Below are positions 34,952 to 43,423 of a DNA stretch of 46,612 bases, one piece after another. The position numbers were made by a program, and so were the translations under genes. The notes beneath the pieces were generated by a model that saw only the letters and a list, made by a program, of their open reading frames with translations, ran no database searches and was not told the DNA's origin. Position 1 is the first letter of the stretch, and each line of letters starts with the position of its first letter. Origin of the DNA: Gammaproteobacteria bacterium SG8_30 (GTDB taxonomy: Bacteria; Pseudomonadota; Gammaproteobacteria; Steroidobacterales; Steroidobacteraceae); NCBI GenBank assembly GCA_001303245.1, contig LJNS01000005.1, positions 1-46,612 on the forward strand, in the 5' to 3' direction.

Positions 34952-35167
34952 TCAGGGGCGCAGGCCGTGCGGCTGTATCCAGCCCGCGGCGTAGGCGATG
35001 AACAGCAGGATGAAGAGCGCCACCGACAGGCTGATCCGGACCGTCAGCGCGCGGACCATGCTCTTGGTCTCGCCCTTGCGGTCGTGCACGAGGTGGAAAA
35101 GCGCCACGCCGAGGCTGGCGACTATGCCGATGAGCACGATGGCGACGAGCAGCTTGAAGGGTTCCAC
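34952..35167 (-). CDS. Twin-transmembrane protein, DUF2909 family
   Basis: 71 residues from GTG at 35167. Two membrane helices (about 5-25 and 44-62) flank a charged cytoplasmic loop (HLVHDRKGETKSMVRALTVRISLS). This matches DUF2909, small proteins found next to SURF1 and cytochrome oxidase genes in gammaproteobacteria and thought to take part in oxidase assembly, role unknown. On the minus strand, it is divergent from SURF1 with a 59-bp gap. Marks the return to oxidase-related genes after the inserted block. Confidence 0.85.
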   Translation of the reverse strand: MEPFKLLVAIVLIGIVASLGVALFHLVHDRKGETKSMVRALTVRISLSVALFILLFIAYAAGWIQPHGLRP

Positions 35168-35226
35168 GGTCCGGCTCCGCGCGCGGGAGCAAGGCATCGC
35201 TTGCGCGCGACGCCCGGAAGTATAAC

Positions 35227-35946
35227 GTGGCCTGGTCGCTCTCAGGCCGGCGCTTCGCGCCGCGGCTCGTCTGGACGCTGCTCGCGCTGGCCGGCATCGC
35301 GCTGTTCGTCTCGCTGGGGCGCTGGCAGCTCGACCGGGCGGAGCAGAAGCGTGCGCTGTTCGAGGGGTTCTCCGCGGGTGATGCGCCGGCACTCGAGCTG
35401 CCGGCGTCGTTCGACCCCGTCGAACGCTATCGTCGCATCCGCGCCAGCGGACGTTTCGATCCACTCCACCAGTTCCTGCTCGACAACATGACGCACGAGG
35501 GCGTGGCGGGATTCCAGGTGCTCACGCCGCTGGTCCTGGCGGACGGTCGCGTAGTGCTCGTGAATCGCGGGTTCCTCCCCTCGTCCGGCCGTCGCGACGA
35601 ACTGCCCGTGCTGCCGGTCGGCGACGACGCGCGCGAGGTGAAGGGCAGGGCGGATTTCCTGCCGCGCGCCGCGTTCGAGCTCGAAGCGCCAGCGGCGAGC
35701 GGCTGGCCCCGGCTGGTGAGCTTTCCCCGCATCGAGGACGTCCGTGCCGCGCTCGGCGCGGAAGTGTTTCCGCAGATCCTGCTGCTCGACCCGGACGAGC
35801 CGGACGGGTTGCTGCGCGACTGGCGCCCGCCCGGCTTGCGCCCCGACCAGCACCTCGGCTACGCCGTACAGTGGTTCGGGCTCGCCGCGACCGTGCTGGC
35901 GACGTGGGCAGTGCTCAGCTTCAGGAGAGAGGACGACCGCAGATGA
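35227..35946 (+). CDS. surf1: SURF1 family oxidase assembly protein
   Basis: 239 residues from GTG. SURF1 helps insert haem a into subunit I. The fold is bounded by one membrane helix at each end (about 12-30 and 211-230), with the family motifs LGRWQLDRAEQKR near residue 30, VLVNRGFLP in the middle and HLGYAVQWFGLAATVLATW at the end. The ribosome site is weak (GAAGTATAAC). The stop overlaps the ATG of the Sco-like gene by 4 nt, so the two are probably coupled. Confidence 0.93.
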   Translation: MAWSLSGRRFAPRLVWTLLALAGIALFVSLGRWQLDRAEQKRALFEGFSAGDAPALELPASFDPVERYRRIRASGRFDPLHQFLLDNMTHEGVAGFQVLTPLVLADGRVVLVNRGFLPSSGRRDELPVLPVGDDAREVKGRADFLPRAAFELEAPAASGWPRLVSFPRIEDVRAALGAEVFPQILLLDPDEPDGLLRDWRPPGLRPDQHLGYAVQWFGLAATVLATWAVLSFRREDDRR

Positions 35947-36545
35947 GTACCGCCGACGTGCGACGTCGCTCGCGGTCCGGCCTGATCGGTCTCGCCGCGC
36001 TGTTCCTCGTGCCGCTCGCGCTCTCGTTCTACCTCTATTACGGGACCGGCTGGCGGCCCGCGGGCGGGGCGCAGCACGGTGAGCTGATCGACCCTGCGCG
36101 GCCCTTGCCCCGGGTCGAGCTCACGACGCCGTCCGGGGCGGCCACGGACCCCGATTTCCTGCGCCGGGACTGGCACCTCGTCTACGTGGGCAGCGGCGAA
36201 TGTCCTGCCGCGTGTCGCGACTCGCTGGCCAAGTCTCGCCAGGTGCGACTCGCCCTCGACAAGGACGTCAACCGCGTCTCCCGCGTGTTCCTGTACTCGG
36301 GCGGGCTGGCCGCCGGCGAGTACCTGGCGGCCGAGCACCCCGACCTGGCGTCGGCGAGCATCGACGGTCCCGGCGGGGAGGCACTGCTGGCCGCCTTCCC
36401 GGCCGGACTCGCCCCACGCTCGTCCGGCCGGCTCTACCTGGTCGACCCGCTCGGCAACCTGCTGATGAGCTATCCCCCCGATGCACCGCCGCGGGCGCTG
36501 CTCGACGACCTGGAGCGGCTCCTCAGGCTTTCCCACATCGGCTGA
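35943..36545 (+). CDS. Sco/thioredoxin-like membrane protein with CxxxC
   Basis: 200 residues: one N-terminal membrane helix (about 13-33) and a periplasmic thioredoxin-like domain. GSGECPAACRDSL carries a CxxxC pair (C87, C91), as in Sco copper chaperones and PrrC. The third Sco copper ligand, a His usually within YLVDH near the C-terminus, is absent; the sequence there reads LYLVDPLGNLLMSYP. Position between SURF1 and ctaA matches a cytochrome oxidase-associated hypothetical protein seen in gammaproteobacteria. It may be a redox partner for copper sites rather than a copper carrier. Starts at the ATG overlapping the SURF1 stop. Confidence 0.8.
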   Translation: MSTADVRRRSRSGLIGLAALFLVPLALSFYLYYGTGWRPAGGAQHGELIDPARPLPRVELTTPSGAATDPDFLRRDWHLVYVGSGECPAACRDSLAKSRQVRLALDKDVNRVSRVFLYSGGLAAGEYLAAEHPDLASASIDGPGGEALLAAFPAGLAPRSSGRLYLVDPLGNLLMSYPPDAPPRALLDDLERLLRLSHIG

Positions 36546-36582
36546 ACGGCGGCTTGCCGCCGACCGCCCGGAGAAGAACCCG

Positions 36583-37614
36583 ATGCAACGCACCCGCAAG
36601 CTGACCTGGTTTCGCTGGATTGCGCGCGTGGCCACCATCCTCTGTGCCGTCGTGGTGGTCGTCGGCGCCTGGGTGCGCCTGACCGACGCGGGCCTCGGCT
36701 GCCCGGACTGGCCGGGCTGCTACGGCCACGTGCACCCGGCGCAGCTGACCGGACAGGTGGACTCGATCAACGCGGCGTTCCCCGACCGTCCCTTCGATTA
36801 CCGGAAGGCCCTCAACGAGATGGTCCACCGGTACATCGCCACGACGCTCGGGCTGCTCATCATCGTCCTCGCGGCGCTGTCCGTCGCCAACCGGCGCGAC
36901 CCGGTTCAGCCGCGCGTGCTGCCCTGGATCCTGCTCGCAACGGTCGTCGTCCAGGGCCTGCTCGGCATGTGGACGGTCACGTTGCTGCTGAAGCCGCTCA
37001 TCGTCACGCTGCACCTGCTCGGCGGCCTGACGACGCTGTCGATGCTGTGGTGGCTGTCGCTCGAGCCGGAGCGACGCGAGGTCAAGGCCGCGGAGCGCAA
37101 GGTCCGGCGTCTCGCGCTGGTGGCCATGGGCTTCGTCGTGCTGCAGGTGGCCCTCGGCGGGTGGACCAGCACCAACTACGCCGCCGCCGCCTGCACCGAC
37201 TTTCCGCGCTGCCAGGAAACCTGGTGGCCCCGGATGGACTTCGCGGACGCGTTCGTCCTGTGGCGCGGCCTGGGCATCGACTACGAGGGCGGGGTGCTCG
37301 ATGCTCCTGCCCGCGTGGCGATCCACTACACGCATCGGCTCGGCGCCTACGTCGTCACCGTGCTGCTCGTCACCCTCGGCATCGCGGCGCTGCGCCGTGG
37401 GCAGACCGTCCCGACCCGCCTGGCCGCCGCAGGCATCCTGGCAGCCTTGATGGTCCAGCTGCTGGTGGGCATGAACCTCATCTGGCAGGGCTGGCCGCTG
37501 TGGCTCGGCACGGCGCACAACGCCGGCGCCGCGCTGGTCGTCCTGGCCATGGTCGCCCTGCTCAGGTCCCTGACCCCTCACAGCCCGTCCGGGCCGCGAA
37601 GGTCAAAGCCCTAG
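36583..37614 (+). CDS. ctaA: Haem A synthase
   Basis: 343 residues. CtaA/Cox15 oxidises haem O to haem A, needed by the aa3 oxidase. Eight membrane helices in two repeated halves are apparent. Family motifs are GAWVRLTDAGLGCPDWPGCYGHVHP (the first extracellular loop with paired cysteines at 40 and 46, split here for clarity by helix 1), MVHRYIATTLGLLI, LGGWTSTNYAAAACTDFPRCQ, AIHYTHRLGAYVV and GTAHNAGAALVVLA, with the haem-ligand histidines of each half visible. The ATG at 36583 follows a GGAGAAG site. The stop region overlaps an antisense small ORF at 37603-37683. Confidence 0.95.
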   Translation: MQRTRKLTWFRWIARVATILCAVVVVVGAWVRLTDAGLGCPDWPGCYGHVHPAQLTGQVDSINAAFPDRPFDYRKALNEMVHRYIATTLGLLIIVLAALSVANRRDPVQPRVLPWILLATVVVQGLLGMWTVTLLLKPLIVTLHLLGGLTTLSMLWWLSLEPERREVKAAERKVRRLALVAMGFVVLQVALGGWTSTNYAAAACTDFPRCQETWWPRMDFADAFVLWRGLGIDYEGGVLDAPARVAIHYTHRLGAYVVTVLLVTLGIAALRRGQTVPTRLAAAGILAALMVQLLVGMNLIWQGWPLWLGTAHNAGAALVVLAMVALLRSLTPHSPSGPRRSKP

Positions 37615-37683
37615 GACGACCGGCGCGGCGGCGACGGCCAGTGCGGCCAGGACGCTGATCAACGAACGCTTGAACAGGAACAT
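37603..37683 (-). CDS. Possible 26-residue membrane peptide
   Basis: A short ORF opposite the ctaA 3' end. ATG at 37683 lies 7 nt after a GAGGAG ribosome site (37691-37696 on the + strand). The product is basic at the start (MFLFKR) and then fully hydrophobic (ISVLAALAVAAAPVVLGL), so it would be a single membrane helix or a leader peptide. It is divergent from the LysR gene. Too short to trust on composition alone; the ribosome site is the main support. No family is recognised. Confidence 0.3.
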   Translation of the reverse strand: MFLFKRSLISVLAALAVAAAPVVLGL

Positions 37684-37820
37684 GGCGGCTCTCCTCGGTT
37701 TGCGGCGCCCGGACGGTCGGGGCCGCTTCCTGACTACTGCGTAATCCGGTCCTGGACAGGCTCACGCACTCCTCGGGATACAGGCTGAACCACATCACTA
37801 TTCAGATAAACAGGACTTTC

Positions 37821-37851
37821 TTGAAATTATTGTTTGTTTTTAGTGAATAAT
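37821..37851 (+). promoter_or_regulatory. AT-rich control region of the LysR gene
   Basis: This stretch is strikingly AT-rich against its surroundings. TTGAAA (37821-37826) could be a -35 element, with TGAATA at 37844 (17-bp spacing) as a weak -10. ATTATT (37826-37831) and AATAAT (37846-37851) form an inverted pair that LysR-type regulators could bind for self-control. The 244-bp gap 37615-37858 holds nothing else besides the possible small ORF. Confidence 0.4.
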
Positions 37852-37858
37852 CGTCGCT

Positions 37859-38794
37859 GTGAACCAGCTGGCAGCCATGAGGAGCTTCGCCCGGGTGGCC
37901 GATCTCGGCTCCTTTTCGAAGGCGGCCGACGCCCTCGGCCTCTCGCGCGCCATGGTCAGCACGCAGGTCGCGGCGCTCGAGAAACGCTACGGAGTGCGGC
38001 TCCTGAACCGGACCACGCGCAGGGTTGCGCTGACCAGCGAAGGGGAGCGCTATCTGGCCCATTGCCGGCGCGTGCTCCGTGCGCTCCAGGCCGCGGAAGA
38101 CGAGCTGAGCCACGCGCGGGAGCGACCGCAAGGCCGCCTTCGGGTGGACGTGCCCGGACCCTTCGGGCGCCACCTGCTCATCCCTGCGCTGCCACGATTC
38201 CTGGCCCGGTACCCGGAACTGTCGGTCGACATCCGCATCAACGATCGCCTCGTCGATCTCGTGACCGAGCAGGTGGACGTGGCCGTACGCGGTGGCAGCG
38301 TCTCGGATCCCAACCTCGTCGCCCGGCGTGCCGTCGGCAGTCGCTGGATCACCTGCGCCGCGCCCGACTACCTCGATCGTCATGGCTGGCCTGCCACGCC
38401 GGCCGACCTCACGCATCATCGGCTCATCGGCTACCTGGCCCCGGGCAGCGCCTGGCCGAGGCCGTGGATGTTCGAGGACGGCGGCCGACAGCAGGAGCTC
38501 GTCGCCGACTTCCGCGTGACTTCCGACAGCCCGGAGGCGCTGCTGCTGGCCGCACTGAACGGCGCCGGGATCATCCAGACCATGGACCTGCTCGCCGCCC
38601 AGGCGCTCGAGCGCCGGGAGCTGGTCGTCATCCTGCCCGGCACCTCCGTCCGCGGCCCGCCGATTTCCGTGGTCTATCCCCAGGCCGGACACCGGCTGGC
38701 CAAGGTCCGGGTCTTCACCGAGTTCACCGTCGACCTGCTGCAGCGCTGGCAGCGGCGTGTGGCCCGGGTGACCGGCCTGCCCGACACGACCTGA
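37859..38794 (+). CDS. LysR family transcriptional regulator
   Basis: 311 residues from GTG. The N-terminal winged helix-turn-helix (about 1-60) reads FARVADLGSFSKAADALGLS with VSTQVAALEKRYGVRLLNRTTR, the standard LysR pattern. The effector domain (about 92-298) contains VDVPGPFGRHLLIPALPRF and VDVAVRGG, typical of the CrgA/DsdC-like group with two PBP2 lobes. Effector and targets are unknown. It separates ctaA from ctaB, which are normally adjacent or close, and its AT-rich promoter sets it apart, so it is probably a later insertion. It might control a gene elsewhere. Confidence 0.92.
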   Translation: MNQLAAMRSFARVADLGSFSKAADALGLSRAMVSTQVAALEKRYGVRLLNRTTRRVALTSEGERYLAHCRRVLRALQAAEDELSHARERPQGRLRVDVPGPFGRHLLIPALPRFLARYPELSVDIRINDRLVDLVTEQVDVAVRGGSVSDPNLVARRAVGSRWITCAAPDYLDRHGWPATPADLTHHRLIGYLAPGSAWPRPWMFEDGGRQQELVADFRVTSDSPEALLLAALNGAGIIQTMDLLAAQALERRELVVILPGTSVRGPPISVVYPQAGHRLAKVRVFTEFTVDLLQRWQRRVARVTGLPDTT

Positions 38795-38854
38795 CGCCGT
38801 GCTGTGCTAGCATTCCGGCCCCGCTGGGCACCACCACCATCCGGGAAACCGACC

Positions 38855-39766
38855 TTGAGCGCCACCGAACAGAGCCTCCGCCGACAGACGCTGCCCGCCG
38901 CCCAGGCCCGCGACTACCTGGCGCTGACCAAGCCGAAGGTCGTGTCGCTGATCGTGTTCACGGCCGTGGTCGGCATGTTCCTCGCCGTGCCCGGCCTGCC
39001 GCCCCTCGGCGCCGTGCTGTGGGGGACACTGGGCATCGCGCTGGCGTCCGCATCCGCGGCTGCGATCAACCACGTGCTCGACGCACGCATCGACGCCGAA
39101 ATGGCGCGCACTCGCCACCGGCCCCTGCCGCAGGGCACTGTGGTCGAGTCGCATGCCCTCGCCTTCGCGTTCGTACTGGGCGCGGCCTCGATGCTCGTCC
39201 TCGCGCTCCTCGTCAACGGCCTGACGGCCGTGCTGACCTTCTTCTCGCTCATCGGCTACGCTGTGCTCTACACGGTCTGGCTCAAGCGCGCCACGCCGCA
39301 GAACATCGTCATCGGCGGCGCAGCCGGCGCCGCGCCCCCGGTCCTCGGCTGGACGACGGTCACCGGCTCCCTGCATCCCGACGCGCTGCTGCTGTTCCTC
39401 GTCATCTTCGCCTGGACGCCGCCTCACTTCTGGGCGCTGGCCATCGCCCGTCGCGACGAGTACGCCCGCGTCGGTATCCCCATGCTGCCGGTCACTCACG
39501 GCATCGGATACACGAAGCTCTACATCTGGTACTACACGGTGCTGCTCGCCGTCGTGACCGTGCTGCCGTGGCTCTCCGGCATGGCCGGGCTCCTCTACCT
39601 CGCGTGCGCAAGCGCACTGAACGGCATCTTCCTGTGGTACGCCTGGACGCTGCGCCGCACCGACCGTGCCGACCTGCCGATGCGCACCTTCAAGTACTCG
39701 ATCCGGTACCTCGCCTGGCTGTTCGCCGCCCTGCTCGTGGACCACTACCTCCCGCTCAGCTTCTGA
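38855..39766 (+). CDS. ctaB: Protohaem IX farnesyltransferase (haem O synthase)
   Basis: 303 residues from TTG at 38855; a GTG at 38804 in the same frame is an alternative without a clear ribosome site. CtaB adds a farnesyl tail to haem B, giving haem O for CtaA. A UbiA-type prenyltransferase with about nine helices. Motifs: [13 protein letters not shown] near the start, the Asp-rich substrate site [23 protein letters not shown], the second polar loop [17 protein letters not shown] and [11 protein letters not shown]. It completes the haem A pathway and is separated from ctaA by the LysR gene. Confidence 0.95.
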   Translation: MSATEQSLRRQTLPAAQARDYLALTKPKVVSLIVFTAVVGMFLAVPGLPPLGAVLWGTLGIALASASAAAINHVLDARIDAEMARTRHRPLPQGTVVESHALAFAFVLGAASMLVLALLVNGLTAVLTFFSLIGYAVLYTVWLKRATPQNIVIGGAAGAAPPVLGWTTVTGSLHPDALLLFLVIFAWTPPHFWALAIARRDEYARVGIPMLPVTHGIGYTKLYIWYYTVLLAVVTVLPWLSGMAGLLYLACASALNGIFLWYAWTLRRTDRADLPMRTFKYSIRYLAWLFAALLVDHYLPLSF

Positions 39767-39787
39767 GCAGGCGGCGCCCCGCCCCGC

Positions 39788-40852
39788 ATGGCGACCCTCG
39801 CCAACCGGATCCGCAGGCTCCGTCGGGACACCTCCGACAAGATCCTCTTCGCGAGCGCCGAGGCCCGGCCGGGCCGCGTGCTGGCCAGCCGGGCCCTGAT
39901 CGTCCTGTCGCTGTTCGCCCTCGTCACCGGTGTGCTCTGGCTGGACCGGGACGGGATCCGCGACCAGATCGACGGCGAGCTGTCATTCGTGGACCTGGTC
40001 TATTTCGTGGTCGTGAGCCTGACCACGGTCGGCTACGGCGACATCGTCCCGGTCACCGAGCGTGCCCGCCTCATTGATGCCATCATCATCACGCCCGCCC
40101 GGCTGTTCGTCTGGCTGGTGTTCGTGGGCACGGCGTTCGAACTGTTCTTCCACAAGGGGCTGGAGCGCATCAGGATGGCGCGGCTCAGGCAGCAACTGCA
40201 GGACCACGTGATCGTCTGCGGCTATGGGCACAGCGGCCGCACCGCGGCGGCGGAGCTCGTCCGGCGCGGCAAGCCGCCGGACGAGGTCGTGATCGTCGAC
40301 CTAGACGAGGCGCTGCTGCAGGAGGCCGCGACCCGCGGTCACGTCGGCCTCAAGGGAGATGCCACCATGGAGCGCTCGCTGCGCGACGCGGGCGTCGAAC
40401 GGGCGGGGGCCGTCATCCTGGCGACCGGGCGCGACGACACCAACGCCCTCGGCGCCCTGACCGTCCGGCAGCTCAACCCGAAGGTGCGGGTCATCGCCAA
40501 CGTGCGCGAGGAGGAGAACGCCCCGCTGCTGCGCCAGGCCGGCGCGGACGTCACGGTCTCGCCCGCCCAGATCTCGGGTTTCCTGCTGGCCGACTCCGTC
40601 GGCAACCGCCACGTCAACGAGTTCGTGCTGGACGTGCTGAGCTCGGGCGGCCGGCTGCTCATGGTGGAGCGACCGGCGCGGCCCGAAGAAGCAGGCCGGC
40701 CGGTCGGTGTCGTCGGCAAGGCCATGATCCTCAGGCTGTATCGCGGCGGCAAGCCCGTCGGGTTCTGGGAAGCAGAGGGCCAGGCGATCCAGCCAGGCGA
40801 TACGGTCCTGGCGCTCGAGGTGGAAGTGCCTGCGGAGTCGCCTCCGGCATGA
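39788..40852 (+). CDS. Two-helix potassium channel-like protein with RCK domain
   Basis: 354 residues. TM1 (about 33-52), a pore loop with the selectivity filter TTVGYGD (79-85), and TM2 (about 97-122) form a K+ channel pore. A TrkA-N/RCK Rossmann domain follows: VIVCGYGHSGRTAAAEL near 139, VIVDLDEALLQEA, GDATMERSLRDAGVERA and ILATGRDDTNALGALTVRQL. A TrkA-C-like part ends the protein (ILRLYRGGKPVGFW). It probably conducts K+ under ligand or NAD(H) control. It starts 21 nt after ctaB and overlaps the next gene by 4 nt, but shares no obvious role with the oxidase. Confidence 0.92.
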   Translation: MATLANRIRRLRRDTSDKILFASAEARPGRVLASRALIVLSLFALVTGVLWLDRDGIRDQIDGELSFVDLVYFVVVSLTTVGYGDIVPVTERARLIDAIIITPARLFVWLVFVGTAFELFFHKGLERIRMARLRQQLQDHVIVCGYGHSGRTAAAELVRRGKPPDEVVIVDLDEALLQEAATRGHVGLKGDATMERSLRDAGVERAGAVILATGRDDTNALGALTVRQLNPKVRVIANVREEENAPLLRQAGADVTVSPAQISGFLLADSVGNRHVNEFVLDVLSSGGRLLMVERPARPEEAGRPVGVVGKAMILRLYRGGKPVGFWEAEGQAIQPGDTVLALEVEVPAESPPA

Positions 40853-42660
40853 ACCCGATGGTCCTGTTGCAGATCGACTGGCACGCCGTCAGCGTGCTGG
40901 GCGTGGCGGTCCTCACTTTCTGGCTGTTCGCCAGCGAGCGACTGCCCGTGCAGACCACGGCACTGCTCGCCGTCCTGGCGCTGATGCTGATCTTCGGCAT
41001 CTTCCCGTACGACGCCCGCGGCAGGGAACTCGGGCCTGAAGTATTCCTGGCCGGGTTCGGCCACAGCGCGCTCATCACCATCTGCTGCCTGATGGTTCTC
41101 GGCCGGGGGCTCGTCGCCACCGGCGCACTCGAGCCTGTCGCGCGGCTGCTCGCGCGGTTGTGGAAGTTCACACCGCAGTTCGCCTTCCTGCTGACGCTCG
41201 TCTTCGTCATGGGCGTGAGCAGCGTGATGAACAACACGCCGCTCGTGGTGCTCATCATGCCCGTGCTGCTGTCGGTCGCGGCCCGTACCTCGACCGCGGC
41301 ATCCAACACGCTGCTGCCGATGAACTACGCGGGCCTGATCGGCGGCATGGCGACCACGATCGGTACGTCGACCAACCTGCTGGTCGTGGGGATCGCCGCG
41401 GACCTCGGCGTGGCCGCCTTCGGGCTCTTCGACTTCACGCGGATCGTGGCGATCGCGGCCGCCGTGGCGCTGCCCTACCTGTGGCTGGTGGCGCCGCGGC
41501 TGCTGCCCCGTAACGACACCGGACCGAGAAGCGAGTCGGCGCTCACATTCGATGCCGTGCTCGACGTCCGCAAGGGGAGCTTCGCGGACGGTCGCGAGCT
41601 GCGCACGGTGCTGAAGCGCGCAGGCAGCCTGCGCGTTCGCCGCATCCTGCGTGCGGGCAACGAGCTGATGCGATTGCCGACGCAGACGCTCAAGGCCGGC
41701 GACCGGCTCGTCGTCTCCGACGTCGCTGAACAGCTACGCGAACATGCCGCCGTGCTGGGTGCGGCGCTGCGCGCGACCGAGCCGCGCGATCCTGGCGATC
41801 CGGCGACCCAGACGCTGTCCCAGGCGCTGCTGACACAGGAGTCGGAATACACGGGCACGCCGACCGGCGTCGCACGTTTCGTCAACGACCACCGCGTCGC
41901 CGTCATCGGGATCCACCGGCCGGGCCGCGAGGACGCGCTCGACCCGGCGAATACCCCTCCGAAGCCAGGCGACGTGCTGCTGGTCCAGGGGCCCCATAGC
42001 CGGATCGAGGCGCTCAAGGGGTCGCCCGGCCTGCTGGTGCTCGACACGCGCATGGCACTGCCGCATACGCGCAAGGCCCCGGTGGCCCTGCTCATCATGG
42101 CCGGCGTGATCGCCCTTGCTGCCACCAAGCTGCTGCCGATGGTCCTCGCCGCCGCCCTGGGCGTCGCCTTCATGCTGCTGACGGGCTGCATCCGCTGGCA
42201 GGAGGCGACCGATGCGCTCGCCTCGAACGTCATCATGATCGTGGTGGCGAGCCTCGCGCTCGGCGAGGCGCTCTCGGCTACCGGCACGATCGCCGCCGCC
42301 GGCAACGGGCTCGCCGTGCTCGGCGGTTTCGTGCACCCGGTGGTGATCCTCGCCGCGCTGATGCTGTTCATGGCCTTCGTCACCAACTTCGTCTCCAACA
42401 ACGCGGCGGCGATCATCGGCACGCCGGTCGCGGTCGCGATGGCGACGACGCTCGGCGTCGATCCGCGGCCGTTCGTGCTCGCCGTCCTGTTCGGATGCAA
42501 CCTGAGCTATGCGACACCGATGGGCTACCAGACCAACCTGCTGGTCATGGCCGCGGCGGGCTATCGCTTCAACGACTTCGTCAGGGCCGGCCTGCCGCTC
42601 CTGATCGGCATGTGGGCGGCGCTGACCTACCTGCTGTCGCGGGCGTACGGCTTGTTGTGA
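40849..42660 (+). CDS. SLC13-type anion permease with TrkA-C domains
   Basis: 603 residues. An ion transporter-superfamily permease: N-terminal helices with GVSSVMNNTPLVVLIMPVLL and GLIGGMATTIGTSTNLLVVGIA, then two soluble TrkA-C-like domains (about 225-305 and 320-400), then C-terminal helices with TNFVSNNAAAIIGTPVAVA and SYATPMGYQTNLLVMAAAGY. This insertion of TrkA-C domains is typical of the SLC13/DASS group, often annotated as sodium:sulfate symporters, whose substrates may be sulfate, dicarboxylates or others. The start overlaps the K+ channel gene (ATGA), suggesting coupled translation of a channel and a permease both having RCK-type regulatory domains. Confidence 0.9.
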   Translation: MNPMVLLQIDWHAVSVLGVAVLTFWLFASERLPVQTTALLAVLALMLIFGIFPYDARGRELGPEVFLAGFGHSALITICCLMVLGRGLVATGALEPVARLLARLWKFTPQFAFLLTLVFVMGVSSVMNNTPLVVLIMPVLLSVAARTSTAASNTLLPMNYAGLIGGMATTIGTSTNLLVVGIAADLGVAAFGLFDFTRIVAIAAAVALPYLWLVAPRLLPRNDTGPRSESALTFDAVLDVRKGSFADGRELRTVLKRAGSLRVRRILRAGNELMRLPTQTLKAGDRLVVSDVAEQLREHAAVLGAALRATEPRDPGDPATQTLSQALLTQESEYTGTPTGVARFVNDHRVAVIGIHRPGREDALDPANTPPKPGDVLLVQGPHSRIEALKGSPGLLVLDTRMALPHTRKAPVALLIMAGVIALAATKLLPMVLAAALGVAFMLLTGCIRWQEATDALASNVIMIVVASLALGEALSATGTIAAAGNGLAVLGGFVHPVVILAALMLFMAFVTNFVSNNAAAIIGTPVAVAMATTLGVDPRPFVLAVLFGCNLSYATPMGYQTNLLVMAAAGYRFNDFVRAGLPLLIGMWAALTYLLSRAYGLL

Positions 42661-42718
42661 ACGGCGAGCGGTGAGCGGGAAGGTATCCAATCCAGCCTTC
42701 CGGCTGCTCGCTGTTCAC
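42657..42718. terminator. Inverted repeat between convergent genes
   Basis: GTGAACGGCGAGCGG and the following bases (42657-42683) pair with 42696-42718 (CCTTCC ... GTTCAC), with one small bulge. It starts within the stop codon of the permease gene and ends a few bases before the stop of the convergent metallo-hydrolase gene, so it is a plausible shared terminator for both strands. The arms resemble those of the hairpin at 10421. Confidence 0.6.
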
Positions 42719-42721
42719 TGA

Positions 42722-43387
42722 TCAACGCTCACTGATCCCTCCAACAGCCCCGTCCCCTACGAATGGATTCGTCTTCCGTTCCTGCCCGAAGGTGGACATC
42801 GGGCCGTGTCCCGGCACGAAGCGCACGTCGTCGCCGAGCGTGAAGAGGTTTCCCCGGATCGAGCGGATCAGCGTCGCGTAGTCGCCACGTGGGAAATCGG
42901 TCCTCCCGATCGAGCCCTGGAACAGCACGTCTCCCACGAAGGCCAGCCGCGAATCCGGCTCGAAGAACACGACGTGACCGGGCGTGTGCCCCGGGCAGTG
43001 CAGGACCTCCAGCGTGACCTCTCCGACGCTCACGGTGTCGCCCTGCTCGAGCCACCGGGTGGGCTCGAAGCCCTCGGACGCCGCGACACCGAACATGGCT
43101 GCCTGCTGCGGCAGCTGCTCGATCCAGAAGCGGTCGTCGCGGTGCGGCCCCTCGATCGGCAACGAGAAGCGTCGTGCGAGTTCCGCAGTCGCACCGGCGT
43201 GGTCGATGTGGGCGTGCGTGAGCAGGATCTTTTCGAGCGTGACGCCGTGCTCCTCGACCTGACCGAGGATCCGGTCCAGGTCGCCGCCGGGATCGATGAC
43301 GGCCCCCTTGCCCGTCCGGTCGCACCAGATCACGGAGCAGTTCTGTACGAAGGGCGTGACGGGAACGACGACGGCTTTCAGGGTCAT
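42722..43387 (-). CDS. YcbL-like metallo-beta-lactamase fold hydrolase
   Basis: 221 residues. A glyoxalase II-like metal hydrolase: THAHIDH (57-63) gives H58, H60, D62 and H63; further metal ligands are in CPGHTPGHV, FVGDVLF (Asp) and FVPGHGP (His). It lacks the C-terminal helical domain of true glyoxalase II, as in YcbL-type thioester hydrolases. The last residues (GGISER) extend into the repeat region shared with the convergent permease gene. It lies 36 nt after yqjK on the same strand and may be the last gene of that operon, though a functional link is not evident. Confidence 0.9.
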   Translation of the reverse strand: MTLKAVVVPVTPFVQNCSVIWCDRTGKGAVIDPGGDLDRILGQVEEHGVTLEKILLTHAHIDHAGATAELARRFSLPIEGPHRDDRFWIEQLPQQAAMFGVAASEGFEPTRWLEQGDTVSVGEVTLEVLHCPGHTPGHVVFFEPDSRLAFVGDVLFQGSIGRTDFPRGDYATLIRSIRGNLFTLGDDVRFVPGHGPMSTFGQERKTNPFVGDGAVGGISER

Positions 43388-43423
43388 CGGAAGGGTCCGC
43401 TGGCAGGTGAGGCGGGCAGCAGT

